Shown here: positions 44,450 through 55,135 of the stretch, one piece after another
How positions within the stretch are numbered: the first letter of the stretch is position 1
How the letters are laid out: each line of letters starts with the position of its first letter
Program-made: the position numbers and the translations under genes
The notes under the pieces: model-generated
Told to the model about the DNA's origin: nothing
What the model saw: the letters and a program-made list of their open reading frames with translations, nothing else
Database searches by the model: none
DNA from: Yarrowia lipolytica
Taxonomy: Eukaryota > Ascomycota > Dipodascomycetes > Dipodascales
Direction of reading: 5' to 3'
Length of the DNA stretch: 64,000 nucleotides
Assembly: GCF_001761485.1 (NCBI RefSeq)
Contig: NC_090774.1
Location: forward strand, 2,976,001-3,040,000

Positions 44450-45190
44450 GTTTAACCAGATCTACAGTAACTCGAAGACATAGTTGGCAGACTCTCTGGA
44501 TCAGTTCTTCAGGTGTAAGACTCCCAGTGGATAGGAGATGCAGTGCACAACACTCCTGATATTGCTACCTTCGCTTAAACAATCCCAGACCGTCAAGAAG
44601 AACCCACTGTGAGTCATATCTGATGAAGGCTGTAAAACCAGGTTCTCCATGTACAGACCCCCTGTACCCCTGATTGACCAGAATGGCGTAGATGTTCCGG
44701 GCAGCACATTTTCACATGCTGTGCTGTCCACGAGTAGCGACTAATATAACGAGAGGAAACGGCATCTTCTGCTGTGCTCCAGGCCATTCTGATCTCATAC
44801 CCAGTCTCACATTCTTCCTTAACTACACCATGTGGTTTGTATCAAAACGTCTTCAAACAACTCCTATCACAACTTGTACTACCAATATTGGTACTACTTT
44901 GCTGGTATCCGCCGAAGAAAGGAGCTTACATCTGTCAAGAATAAACGAGATCCATATTTTACTCTGTCCTGTTCTTTCATATCCTATTATCTCATATAGG
45001 AAAGAATAACCGGATGGGAAAATATCCGCATTATTATCACCAAACAAGCCGCAGGCGAGCGCTAAAATGGACCCTGGACTTCTTTGTGCCTTTGTTGTGC
45101 ACGGGCCAGATATTCTGGCACTAACGGAGCGTGAAAGTGGAAGGGTACGGGTGTCAATGTCTACCAATACGTCCTCTTCGTATTTTAATG
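44450..45190 (-). pseudogene. Decayed coding-like stretch, unknown family
   Basis: Two or three minus-strand segments in different frames read like protein (one contains STPFWSIRGTGGLYMENL, another CGLFGDNNADIFPSG). They do not make one frame and no family is recognisable. It may be a gene relic or chance. Confidence 0.25.
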
Positions 45191-46099
45191 GACTATATAC
45201 AGCGTAGTACTCACCGTATTGCTACAAGCGTTCCATTCTGTGAGTCGCATCAACACACACACCATATGGAGGTATCGTGTACTTGTAGCTAACGCACTGG
45301 TATTGTGTGTACTCGTATAATACTCTGTTAGTTTGTTTCATGGTTCAAAGTGCGGTAGCTACTGTACCTGTACGAGTAGGAGACATCTAGTTAAAACGAC
45401 AGGGAGCTGTGCAATATGGATAGTTTAACGGTATTCATTCAGCGCAGTCTGAGATGAGTGTCTCAAGATATTGCATATTTCCCCCTATGCAATCTCACAA
45501 GGTGCTGCGACACTATGTCATGCAGTAGGGACGGACCCACTCTGCTGCCCACGAGTGCATAATATTACCAATTACAAATACTTGTAGCAATCACTAAAAG
45601 AAATGATCAAAAGCTACAAGTAGCACAAGGCATCCTGCTTTGCAGCTCCAAAACGGCGTGCAAAAAGCAATGTGCTCGAAGGAAGAGTCCAGATTTAACC
45701 CTGCTGTTAGCGAGGTACAAACACAAAAAGCGGACTTGGGTGGGCAGCACAGTTGGCGTACAAGGTGGTCCAACCCTGAATCTGCTGTGGAATGAGCTCG
45801 TGAGCTCGTTGGGTCGTTTAGTCCTGCCATGTCTCGCTTAAGCATTGATCATCAGGAACGGCTGGGAGGATGTTGGGAGATACTGTACGTTAGGGAGGTG
45901 TCACTGAGAAAAGAAAAGCACCGATCTACTCGCGTCGCTATAGAGATTTGATTTCTTTTTTCTTCTTCCACACTCGACCACTTGGAAAATGAAATCGATG
46001 ATCTTCATGAATACGTAGACCCTGAACATCTTAACCTAGTTTGTCGATCAGGATCACATCCTTCCAGCTGTGGAACACACATGCACCGATCGCAAGCAA

Positions 46100-46644
46100 G
46101 GGCGGACTTAAACAGAATGGGCCGCCTTGTATCCACCTTTGGTCTCGTGTCTTACCTGTGCAGTAGCCCGAGATAATGTGGCTAACTCTGCTGCGGCAAG
46201 CGTGTCATCAGGAACTCAGTTCACAGCTTTATTTAATAGCTCATAAGCGGGGTACAGCTCTCCAAACTTGAGCACGGTAGCAATGTTTTGCATACTTGTA
46301 ATTGGGTTGTAACAGTTGATGGTCTGCTCGGTGTCTGCTGACACCTTCGGCTATTTGTAAGCAGAACCGTGGGTGGGGCTGTAAGCATGGCTGCGACCAT
46401 CATCTGATAATGCACCCACCAGTCCGATGTCGCACGGCCGTTTAAATGCCGGATCGGACAAACCGTCCTTGTCTGTCGTGTACATGTCACCGAATGAAGG
46501 CCGACAGAAGACTTGAAAAAAGCCTTGAAGCCTGGCTACTATTGAGAGCAAGACCTGAGCAAGATGCGGGGTAGCACGGCTGGCTGGGATCGCCTTGGAG
46601 GCTCCCACAAGCCTCAACGCTGTTTTTCCCGGCCAAATTTGCAC
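46100..46644 (-). pseudogene. Probable broken gene fragment, unknown family
   Basis: One minus-strand frame stays protein-like over about 540 bases and is cut by a few in-frame stops. Pieces read SFGDMYTTDKDGLSDPAFKR, NIATVLKFGELYPAYELL and AELATLSRATAQVRHETKGG. No domain is recognised. Neither end shows a start in good context or a repeat. Confidence 0.4.
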
Positions 46645-47434
46645 ATACTTTTGGCCTCCAGAGAGTGCGTTTGCCCACCTGTTTTTTTCAGGCTGTCGCT
46701 ATTTATCCGAACCACAGAAATAGAAAAAAAAGGGAAAACTATGAAATCTTGGTTGGGGGGGGAATGTCCTTGTATTGCACAAGAAGGGTGTAGGAGTTTA
46801 TTTTTTGCCCAGCTCGTTTGAAGATCAGGGGGTGTAGGTCGTGGAGGAGGCGGTAAAATATGGGGGGAAGGAGCCAGTTGTGACCAGAATAGCTTTATTG
46901 ACAGTTGTATTATTTTTCTGGCTCAAAACCGCTTCTCCTCCACCTTCTGTAACAATCCCCTTCTGCTCTCCGTGTATCTTCATTCCAATATGCAACCTGT
47001 GTTCCACCTGCCAATGTGCAGTTGGCAATTTTGCAACGTTTAGTGCAATGCAACCCCACATTTTAGTGCATAGCGGTGGAGAGGGGGTTGGTAATAGGTG
47101 AAAAGTGGAGTTTTCGGGTGATTTGAAGGTGTGGGTCGAACCAGAATGTATCCAAAACATATACCCCTGAAAACACGACTCTTGAATCCCCCCATTGTGC
47201 CCCATTTTCCACCCGTCTCTACCTACCCCATTTTTACACTAGCAAACCCTATTCCGCTTAAACCTTGTCCTGCACGACAAAAACTCCAGGTTTCCTTGTA
47301 CTGTGGAGTCATACATTGCCTAGAGCGTGCGGGACCTTCAACACTCACACCAAGAACAAACCGCACCATAGTTTGGCCTGATATCGAAAAACGCAGTACA
47401 GAAGAAGAAGGGACCCGAAAAAAATATTAACGAC

Positions 47435-48910
47435 ATGTCTCCCTCGTCAGCGCCACCCAAACGTGCACATCATCCTCCTCTACCACAACACCATCCACAA
47501 GGTGCTGCTCCGGAAAACGCCTACCAGCCGTCGGTGACTCAGAAACCCGTCAAATCAGTTCACGATCTCAACGCGCTGCTGGCCATTGAAATGCAACGAA
47601 CACGGCGGTACTTCCGCGACCACCCGACTCTGTCGACCACTCTGTCCAACAACAAGATCCAGGACGTGATTTTGCAACATCCAGTGACACGTATGTTGGA
47701 AGTGCCTCAGGCGGACCTGGACGCCCGCGCCCGAACTTTTGACCTGCTGCGAAACGTCATCAAGGCCACCGTCATTGCTCTCAATTATGCCAAACACACA
47801 ATCCAGTCGGCCCCGAACAGCGGTCAGCTGAACTTCAACAAGAATGCATATGTGCGGGGAGGCGCTCAGCAGTCGACGCTGCAGACGTCGCCTTTAGTGC
47901 GGGAACTCGTCACGTCAATTTACAACGTCCACAAGCAGATGGGTGACGGAGGACCTATGCCACCCCCCAATACGGTGCCGGTGGTCCACAACAATGACGA
48001 AAACGTGCTCATCGACCTCGCCACCATGCTACAGCGACTCATGCACATGCGCGACGTGCTGGAGGAGCTACTGCTGAGAATCCAGGGTGTGTGCTGCTAC
48101 GTCTACTGGAACACCTGGGACTCGGTGTTTGAGATGGTGGCCGAAATCGCTGGACTGCAGGAAACAGAGGCCGCAGCAGAGGGGCGACTTTTCAGAGCAG
48201 CAGGCCCGGCGGCAATGTACAGGCAGCGCAAGAAGCTGGAAAAGAGCCACGCTGAGGAGTCTCGAAGACGGTCTCAGATCTCAAAGCCCGGAAAAGAACT
48301 ACCCCGAACACGTGTCAATTTGGCGGCCATCAAGAAGCTCTTTGAGCTGCAGGAGCCGCCCATTGCACAGAAGCATCTCAATTCGTACAAGGTGCGGGAC
48401 TCGTTCCAGGTGGCCAACTTCAACCCCGAAATGATGGCTGACAGTGGCACGGGAATTTCTTCGTATTTGCGTCTCCGAACTTTTGGGGAAGACGAGGTAG
48501 CCAATGCGTCCATGAAACAACCTCTGGTTGTAACGGACGACGATGAATCTGCGTCTGTGATCATGCAGCCCACTCCGGTCCGTTCTGTGGTCTCAGATGA
48601 TGCATCGTGTTCTCCGCAATCGACGAAAACGGCCCTGACCTCTGATGACGAGGAAAAAGACCGTACTCGAACGTGGAACGATCTCGTAAACCACATTGAC
48701 GATCTCAGCGATCTGGACTCCAACTTGTCGCTCTTCTCCCGGATGAAAACCACAGATTCCTCCCACATGGACTGTAACATGCCCCCCTTGCCGCTGATTG
48801 ACCAGTCGGAAATCGACGATCTGCCCATGGAAGACATGTCGCGATATGGCAAGGCTGAGGGCGAGCGGGTGAGTCTGCACCAGCAGATTCGAATGATGGA
48901 CGACGAGTAG
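47435..48910 (+). CDS. Hypothetical protein, 491 aa
   Basis: A long intact frame with an ATG in a good context (ACGACATGTC) after a CA-rich leader. I do not recognise the family. The N-terminus is Pro/His-rich. Residues about 40-120 and 165-265 are predicted mostly helical, with conserved-looking hydrophobic spacing (LIDLATMLQRLMHMRDVLEE). A basic stretch RQRKKLEKSHAEESRRRSQ lies near 262-285. The C-terminal third is acidic and Ser-rich (TSDDEEKDRTRTW, DDLSDLDSNLSLFSRM), typical of a phosphorylated disordered tail. There is no signal peptide, membrane helix or zinc motif, so it is probably cytosolic or nuclear. Confidence 0.75.
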   Translation: MSPSSAPPKRAHHPPLPQHHPQGAAPENAYQPSVTQKPVKSVHDLNALLAIEMQRTRRYFRDHPTLSTTLSNNKIQDVILQHPVTRMLEVPQADLDARARTFDLLRNVIKATVIALNYAKHTIQSAPNSGQLNFNKNAYVRGGAQQSTLQTSPLVRELVTSIYNVHKQMGDGGPMPPPNTVPVVHNNDENVLIDLATMLQRLMHMRDVLEELLLRIQGVCCYVYWNTWDSVFEMVAEIAGLQETEAAAEGRLFRAAGPAAMYRQRKKLEKSHAEESRRRSQISKPGKELPRTRVNLAAIKKLFELQEPPIAQKHLNSYKVRDSFQVANFNPEMMADSGTGISSYLRLRTFGEDEVANASMKQPLVVTDDDESASVIMQPTPVRSVVSDDASCSPQSTKTALTSDDEEKDRTRTWNDLVNHIDDLSDLDSNLSLFSRMKTTDSSHMDCNMPPLPLIDQSEIDDLPMEDMSRYGKAEGERVSLHQQIRMMDDE

Positions 48911-50206
48911 CGTGCAAAAGTTTGACCCTGTCGGACACTATTTATTCAATATCATGTGATTATAGATGAGTAATAAGAGGGTAGCTAATAAGAGTACCTT
49001 GATAAGGAAAAGGATAAGAAGTTCACGGAGATGGTTGTCGTACTGTAATACATAGGTACATACTACCCGTACAAGAGAGGACTATATTTCTGTGTAGAGA
49101 AGCGAGTGTGCTGCATACGCGATGGTCTACTCCATGATGAGCAGCACCTAGCGTACAATGTTTGTCAGTATTTGTCAACTGATAATGGCATAACGTATAC
49201 ATCTGGTAGACTCCGTACTGCAGTATAGCTACGGGTATTTATGTAATACGGGTACATAGGGTTGTGGTCACTATTTCAATACGTACAATATAGAACCAGT
49301 CACCTCGATCTCACCCGTCGGGTAAGAGAAGATTACATGGCCCATTGAGTGCTACATACTGTAGATTTAGTTCAACATTCATCTTGGAACTTGGTAATAG
49401 ATAGGCTAGGCCAGAGGGTATGGTATCCAACTACAATAACAACTGGGCTCTCTGGTGCTTGACTATTGCTGGTCGGATAGGAAGCTGTACCACTCCAGGA
49501 TATGGCTGCGATTGGTGTGTGAGGCATGGGGGAGTGGTAGAGAGAGGAGTTCTAAGCCATGTCCATGACCGTCTTTAGAACAAAAAACCAATTACTTCGA
49601 AGTTTGAAGCGTACCCTCGACTCTCGGGTCTCATTTTGACATGGCCAGGTCCAGGGACAAGAGAGATGCAGACACTTGTATGGATCGAGGTACTATACAT
49701 AATAAGGGGAACTTCATATTTGACTTATATTTACGAGGAGGAACGATGGAATAGATGTGAGACAAATGACAGTTACAAGTCGCTACTGTACATATAAACT
49801 TGCACCCAAATACTGTATATACGGTATTTTCTGCTGTCATTTACGACTCTTAATGAGCAGTATGAGCTCTGTGTCTCGAATGAGAAGACGCGTAGACTGG
49901 ATCAATAGGAGATATAGAGTCAATACAAGTATGAGGTAGAGGTAGAGAGCCATGTATAAATATAATGTGAACACCCATTGTGATACGCAAGCCTCCAACA
50001 ATCGGAATGGGTCATTCTCCTCAAGCTTAGAAACAACAGCAGAACAGTATCAACATTTCTCTATCTAGTTAACTTGATACTTACCTTTTTTTTATTCTAA
50101 TGATTCATTACAGCTATATACCTACAAGTAGTAAGCCGGGTTATTGGCGTTTTTCTAAGACAAACGTCAATCTCTGTTGCTCTAACAAGATTTTAACTTC
50201 CAGCAT
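48911..50206. other. 1.3 kb gene-free interval
   Basis: Rich in TACTGTA/GTACATA words; no gene. Its right end holds a short LINE 3'-end copy and the 5' flank of tRNA-Ile. Confidence 0.5.
50086..50151 (-). mobile_element. Short LINE 3'-end copy upstream of tRNA-Ile
   Basis: A T8 run, then ATTCTAATGATTCATT and on to GGTTATTGGCG: the reverse complement of the 3' end of the LINE at 53097-54425. About 66 bp, so severely 5'-truncated. The end facing the tRNA lies 55 bp before its start. Relative to the long copy it has a 6-bp insertion that creates CTACAAGTAG. Confidence 0.85.
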
Positions 50207-50299
50207 GGTCCCTTGGCCCAGTTGGTTAAGGCGTCGTGCTAATAAGAAATTAGCCTCTTTGCAACGCGAAGATCAGCAGTTCGATCCTGCTAGGGACCA
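50207..50299 (+). tRNA. tRNA-Ile(AAT) with intron
   Basis: Acceptor GGTCCCT/AGGGACC, D arm like yeast tRNA-Ile (GGCCCAGTTGGTTAAGGC), anticodon AAT, an intron of about 19 nt after position 37, box B GTTCGATCC, discriminator A, then T6. Confidence 0.95.
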
Positions 50300-50678
50300 T
50301 TTTTTGCTTAACATATGGTGTAGGCTTGAGTGTTTTGGCATTTTGCTGTGTACAGGAGCTACTGTACGTACTTCTCTGGAATATCGGCACGGTTAGACTA
50401 TCTACGTACGTTGTGGAGCCGGCGATAGCCTACTGTATTTACTGTTTTGCATTTACAGTAATACATACAACCTTAGTCAGCTAACTATTTAAATTTCTGT
50501 CCTGCACCTACTGTAAGCCTTCCTCTTGTGTGAGCTCATCTAATGCCAGTCGCAGAGGGCAAAACAAAAAGTATCGTTATAAAAACATACACTACTTCTC
50601 GTATAAGTACGAGTACTGTAGTCCGCCGGAAAAAAAGGGCCAACTGGAGTCTGTATTTACAGAACTAGCTAGCTGTGA

Positions 50679-50751
50679 TGATCATGCGGAGGATCGAACT
50701 CCGAGCCTCCCCGGTGTGAGCGGGACGTGATAACCATTACACCACACGACC
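50679..50751 (-). tRNA. tRNA-Val(CAC)
   Basis: 73-nt cloverleaf: acceptor GGTCGTG/CATGATC (two G-U pairs), anticodon loop CTCACAC with CAC, box B GTTCGATCC, discriminator A. No intron. A T7 run lies 44 bases downstream. No LINE copy upstream. Confidence 0.93.
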
Positions 50752-51604
50752 GATCAATTTTGGGCTTCGTTGGAACTACCAGCGGTGAATTCTGGGTTAG
50801 TATTCGCGCCCAATTTGAGAGATAAAGCAGTTTTGAAAATTCCATTGGGTTTTCATGGGTCTTTATAGGTGTTAAGGAAAATTTCCGAGCCTTTTTCTTA
50901 CTGAGAGAGGTGTAAACACTGATATTGAAATGAATGATAAGGATACATAGTTAGAGATTAATTCCACAACTCGTATTGGCCTCTCTCCTGATGGATGTCA
51001 AAATTCTATTTACTTTATCTCATTTTAAGTACTGTAGATTGTACTGTGTTCCTTTTGTCTGTCACAGTTCCCGGAAATACCTCTCTTCTCACTACTAATT
51101 TTGACGCAAATGGATACACCTGTGTTGACATGATATGGCACGAGTGTGCGAAGAAGATCAGCAAGTTTTTTCATGTCAACCTGATTGATCAGTTGAACAG
51201 TATATATACCTATGTGTTCAAATGGTCGCGACACCGCTACTCATATCCATCAGAGCATGCATTAAGAATCGTTGTCCCAGAACTAATAGTGTGTCATTAC
51301 TTGTTCTAAAGAGACGCTATCATACAATGTAACAGATGCAGTTTACACAACTTGTATTAAAAGAATGTAAAAGGGACCCCCTTCACCTATCCTTTGCTAC
51401 TAATTACAATGTCCAGATCTATGTATAGTTTGAGAAACCTGGGACTGTCCAAGAGTGTTCATATTACACAAGAGCTGATCTCCACGGATTCTCGACAACT
51501 CAAATACCCATTGTGCCACATTTTCAGGTAAAGTGATCACCTTTTACCCTCTGAGATACTTTTTTATTTTTTATTTTTTATTCTAGGGAAATACATTTTT
51601 ATTC
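50752..51604. other. Gene-free interval inside the tRNA island
   Basis: No gene. Near 51570-51600 T-rich segments with ATTCTA look like still older fragments of the LINE 3' end. Confidence 0.5.
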
Positions 51605-51629
51605 TTTTTTTTATTCTAATGATTCATTT
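51605..51629 (-). mobile_element. Tiny LINE 3'-end copy upstream of tRNA-Glu
   Basis: T8 then ATTCTAATGATTCATT. Only about 25 bp, ending 61 bp before the tRNA. It is recognised by its exact match to the other copies and its position. Confidence 0.75.
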
Positions 51630-51690
51630 ACACTACAGTTTTATTGCAGTTCGCATATTTCGCCTACTGTAACGCTGTATACACAAGTTT

Positions 51691-51771
51691 TCCGATATAG
51701 TGTAGGGGCTATCACATCACGCTCTCATTTCGAGAACCGTGGAGACCGGGGTTCGATTCCCCGTATCGGAG
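51691..51771 (+). tRNA. tRNA-Glu(CTC) with intron
   Basis: Acceptor TCCGATA/TATCGGA, anticodon CTC in loop CTCTCA, a 9-nt intron (TTTCGAGAA), T arm CGGGGTTCGATTCCCCG, discriminator G. Nearly identical to yeast tRNA-Glu outside the anticodon. Confidence 0.95.
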
Positions 51772-51990
51772 TCGCTGCTGTATGGTAGTTTTTTGCAACC
51801 ACCAGGTGGTGTTACTCTGTATTTTTGTGGTGAGAAACGGGCTCCCATGCTGATAGATTTATTTAAGGTGTCTTTGTCCGATATAAGGTTTCGAGTAGAT
51901 AAACTCAAAAAACTGCATGCAAGGGGTTGCAAACACAAGTTTGGTGTTTCATACAGAAATGTAGCTGTGTCATGTAAATAAAAAAGATGG

Positions 51991-52072
51991 CGACATCCGC
52001 AGGATTCGAACCTACGCGGGGAAACCCCAAGAGATTTCTAATCTCTCGCCTTAACCGCTCGGCCAGGATGCC
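51991..52072 (-). tRNA. tRNA-Ser(AGA), second copy
   Basis: Sequence identical over 82 nt to the copy at 32742-32823. T6 follows on the minus strand. Confidence 0.97.
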
Positions 52073-52131
52073 AACTTTTTTTAGATTGTAATCGTGGTAT
52101 GTACGTGTGCGGGTAATTTTTAACGCGCTAG

Positions 52132-52166
52132 GATAGCTGTAATGAATCATTAGAATAAAAAAAAAA
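52132..52166 (+). mobile_element. Short LINE 3'-end copy upstream of tRNA-Ser
   Basis: ATAGCTGTAATGAATCATTAGAAT-type end with an A10 tail, shown here by its first and last parts. Its truncated 5' edge is 59 bp from the tRNA start. Confidence 0.85.
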
Positions 52167-52953
52167 GTCGAAAATTGGCATAATACGCGTTTTATCATCC
52201 TTTTGGTGTTCCTTGCGATTGATACGACTTCATGTGAAGGTTTGGTAACGTTTGCGTACCATATGAACAGATTAGATACTGATATATTCATATTGGTGCT
52301 ACTCTCATACATGAATTGAAAAGGAGCATGGATTCTGGTTCGATGACATCGAACACAATAGTGACGGTTTGTTCAGATTTTTCGCCACCCTCCCCTTCCG
52401 TTCTTATGGCAGCCTTTAATACTCGACTTGTAACTACTTACAGCACAATCGTCGTATACTTGTATTGTGGCAATCATGCTGCTGTGTGTGAGGATTATTA
52501 AGAGAAGAGGACAGAAAACCATTCTTGGCTTACAAGTCATTTGTTGATGTATTAAGAGGCATTTCAATCACTATCTATACGGTCTAGAGAATTCTATGAG
52601 TGCAACTTTTCAGCAGATTTTGGCCTTAGGTATGTTCGGGTACATACTCTTTGAGCAAGGTCGTTTCATCAAAAATGGAGCAGTAAGAAACCATTGCTGT
52701 ATACATGTACGATACTATGTACTTGTCTCGTTGCGTTCCCACCAACTCCGTCTCTTTTATAGAGAACCTCTACAAGTATTACAAGTACAATACGTACATA
52801 CAGTAGTTTCGTCCTCCCAACAACACGCTAATTAACGCGACCGGGGTCTCAACTTAAGTATCGTATGCCGATCCCTGACTAAAACACAGACGCAGTTTGC
52901 GGATTGACGTCACAAAAAGAAAACCATATGGATCGACGTAGAGCAAAAAGACA
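52167..52953. other. Gene-free interval, 0.8 kb
   Basis: No gene. TACAAGTATTACAAGTACAATACG-type words occur near 52770-52795. Confidence 0.5.
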
Positions 52954-53039
52954 GGGCCCAACCGGGAATTGAACCCGGGACCTCTCGCAAATTGCTCAGG
53001 ACACCCTAAGCGAGAATTATACCACTAAACCATCGGGCC
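52954..53039 (-). tRNA. tRNA-Pro(AGG) with intron
   Basis: Acceptor GGCCCGA/TTGGGCC, box A TGGTTTAGTGG, anticodon AGG, an intron of about 14-15 nt, box B GGTTCAATTCC, discriminator C, T5 downstream. Identical to the plus-strand copy at 56281. Confidence 0.95.
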
Positions 53040-53096
53040 GCTGATGGTGTGTTTTAGGGAGCGTTCTCCTTAGTAAGGGTCGTCGGATTCCGTCAT

Positions 53097-53972
53097 GTGC
53101 GCCATTTCCTATCTGACTCCATGGACCGATGTCTGCGAGGACTTGCAAAGCTGTCTCCTATAGCTGTACTGGCGGAGCCTCCAGCCGACTTACGCCCCAG
53201 GGCGCAGTGGTCAAGAGAGAGGATGAAAGTTGACCTGTTCGAACGCCAGCGTCGTGAAAACCCGATCGCAACCATGTCTCGGGAGCAAGTTGCATATCTC
53301 GAGTCGCAAATCGATGTCCCTGTCAAGGTGGCAAAGGATAGCTGGCGAGATCGTTTCAAGGTCATGAAGAACAAGCACTGGTTGGAGACACTGCCATCCG
53401 AGCTTGATCCGAACCACCTACACTGGCTTAAGACAAATCAGTTCCTGAGCAAGCACTACCGACGAGATGATAAGAGCGCTGCTACGCTACACATGTTGCG
53501 GCTGAGCCGCCTCCCCTTCACCCGGTGGTACCCTAAATCAAGATCTGTCCAGTACAGAGACATTGGATGTAGTTCTTGTCAACTCTTCAAACAGAAGAAC
53601 TACCTCCACGAGTACCTTTTTGTCAATTGTCCAGCGTCCAAGGCCATCGGCCAGAAGATTGGTGTCCCCCTTCCATCAAAGATGGCGGACTGGATTTTAC
53701 TGGAAGCCAAGGACGGCCCGCTAAACTACATTAGAAAGCTCGCCCATGCTTTGTGGCAGTTCGAGCGAGCTATGCGAAAAACTGGCCTAGTGGGTACTGA
53801 CCCCGTGGTCCAGCGAGACTTCGCTCACTTGTTCACCCGAGCTTCTGCAGCATATCGTCGCGACATGGTGATCGTGGCTACGAGGCGGAAGCGCGGAGAG
53901 GAATGGGCGCCGAAGTTGTTTTCTACTCTAGGAGCATTATTACGATGGCTGGTACACATGACGTACTCGTGA
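53097..53972 (+). pseudogene. LINE ORF2 C-terminal fragment
   Basis: 291 codons open from the truncation point to TGA, with no ATG at the start. It contains W/R-rich helices (PFTRWYPKS) and a zinc-knuckle-like CSSCQLFKQKNYLHEYLFVN followed by Cys. The intact frame suggests a fairly recent insertion. It is not expected to make a functional protein alone. Confidence 0.75.
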
Positions 53973-54425
53973 GGTCTGCTCACGCTAAATATACACGCTG
54001 ACGTCTCAGATTAATGGAATTATGGAAAAAAAATTGAAAAAAAAAAAAACAACCAAACACCGTGCTACCCCAACTTCAACTCCCCGATGGCGCAAAGACT
54101 CAAACACGACACACACGAATCATATTCATGATCCCTATCCGAATTACACCGTCTACGATCTATTATGAGAACAAACTAAACCAACCTCGAGTCTGGATAA
54201 GACATGAAACGATTGATATGATTTCTTGATCTGTTAGCCATGATTCACTACCACGAGACCACGACAATTACATGAACTAGACGAAACGTCGACATTTTAA
54301 CCGACAGCGCCTCGCAGCGCACATCGCAAAGATTCAGAAGTGTATGATTTATTGAACGCCAATAACCCGGCTTACTAGGTATATAGCTGTAATGAATCAT
54401 TAGAATAAAAAAAAAAAAAAAAAAA
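53097..54425 (+). mobile_element. 5'-truncated LINE, 1.3 kb, upstream of tRNA-Pro
   Basis: Holds the C-terminal part of a reverse-transcriptase ORF2 (53097-53972, open, no internal stop), about 430 bp of 3' UTR with an internal A-rich patch near 54024-54050, and an A19 tail at 54407-54425 after GAATCATTAGAAT. The 291-residue frame has the Cys/His knuckle C-x2-C-x9-H-x6-C (CSSC...H......C) seen near the end of L1-type ORF2. Endonuclease and RT domains are gone. The 5' edge is not visible; 53097 is where the open frame begins and where the spacing seen at other tRNAs would place it. Probably Yarrowia's Ylli family, which I could not verify. Confidence 0.8.
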
Positions 54426-54670
54426 GAGAATGCAGGCATCACTGTATCTAACTTCTACTCTACAACACGCTTTCTATCTGTGCTACATGGTTAAGGCGTA
54501 CCATCTACTGGCCTGTGTTTGCCTCGGGGTTCAGTGATAGCAGTAATTGTATCGGTTCTGAAACATATCACCTGAGTCTGTTCTCCGCAGTATAGTCCTC
54601 ATATCTAATATGTACTTACAGTCTACATTGTACTTTGCGTCAACTTATTGTTCAGATACACTATAAATAA

Positions 54671-55135
54671 CTACTCCTTGGTTGCAGCAATGGTGAACTT
54701 GACGGGATTCTTGCAACCGTACTTGTCGCCGGTCTTGACGTAGACAATCGGGGGATGAAGAGGTCCCACGGTCTCGTCGATACAGGAGTAGAATTCCTGG
54801 GAGTCGTTGAACTCGAAGTCCTTGACGAGGCCATCACCCTTGAAGGAGAAGCCCTCCTTGGGCTCCGGAGGAGACTTGAAAATGAGCTCACCGTCCTGGG
54901 CAACATCTAGAGACAGACCAGGGAAGCCCTGGGCGATCAACTTGATGGTGTTTCCGTCGTCCTCGGCTCGGAAGTCCGAGTAGCCCGTGGTCAGGCCGTA
55001 GACAATGTTGTTTCCGTGGAGCTGCAGCGGCTTGAGACCTGTTGCACCGGGGCCAATGGCGGCCTTGAGTGTGTACTGGTCGGCTGCAAGAGCAGCAGTG
55101 GCAGCGGTGAGGATGGAGAGGGACTTGAAAAGCAT
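54671..55135 (-). CDS. Small secreted protein, 154 aa
   Basis: A secreted or wall protein with a clear signal peptide (MLFKSLSILTAATAALAA). The mature part is beta-rich looking (YTLKAAIGPGATGLKPLQLHG, then GYSDFRAEDDGNTIKLIAQG) with two cysteines near 120 and 142 that could form a disulfide (YSC.....KYGC). No GPI tail. A TATAAAG motif (55208-55215) lies about 75 bases before the ATG. Codon use is strongly biased, which suggests strong expression. Family not recognised; a fungal cell-wall or surface protein is the best guess. It is the only protein gene inside the tRNA island. Confidence 0.8.
   Translation of the reverse strand: MLFKSLSILTAATAALAADQYTLKAAIGPGATGLKPLQLHGNNIVYGLTTGYSDFRAEDDGNTIKLIAQGFPGLSLDVAQDGELIFKSPPEPKEGFSFKGDGLVKDFEFNDSQEFYSCIDETVGPLHPPIVYVKTGDKYGCKNPVKFTIAATKE

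Larger units (their letters stand above)
41538..47434. other. 5.9 kb gene-poor region with relics
   Basis: The largest gene-free stretch. Features seen: two rightward TATA boxes near 41691 and 41829 with no good ORF behind them; an A-rich purine tract at 42585-42626; CTACAAGTAG or its complement at 42711-42720, 42948-42957 and 45614-45623; a GC-rich block at 43600-44065; and coding-like minus-strand remnants at 44450-45190 and 46100-46644. The last 400 bases (pyrimidine/CA-rich) are the promoter of the next gene. Confidence 0.5.
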
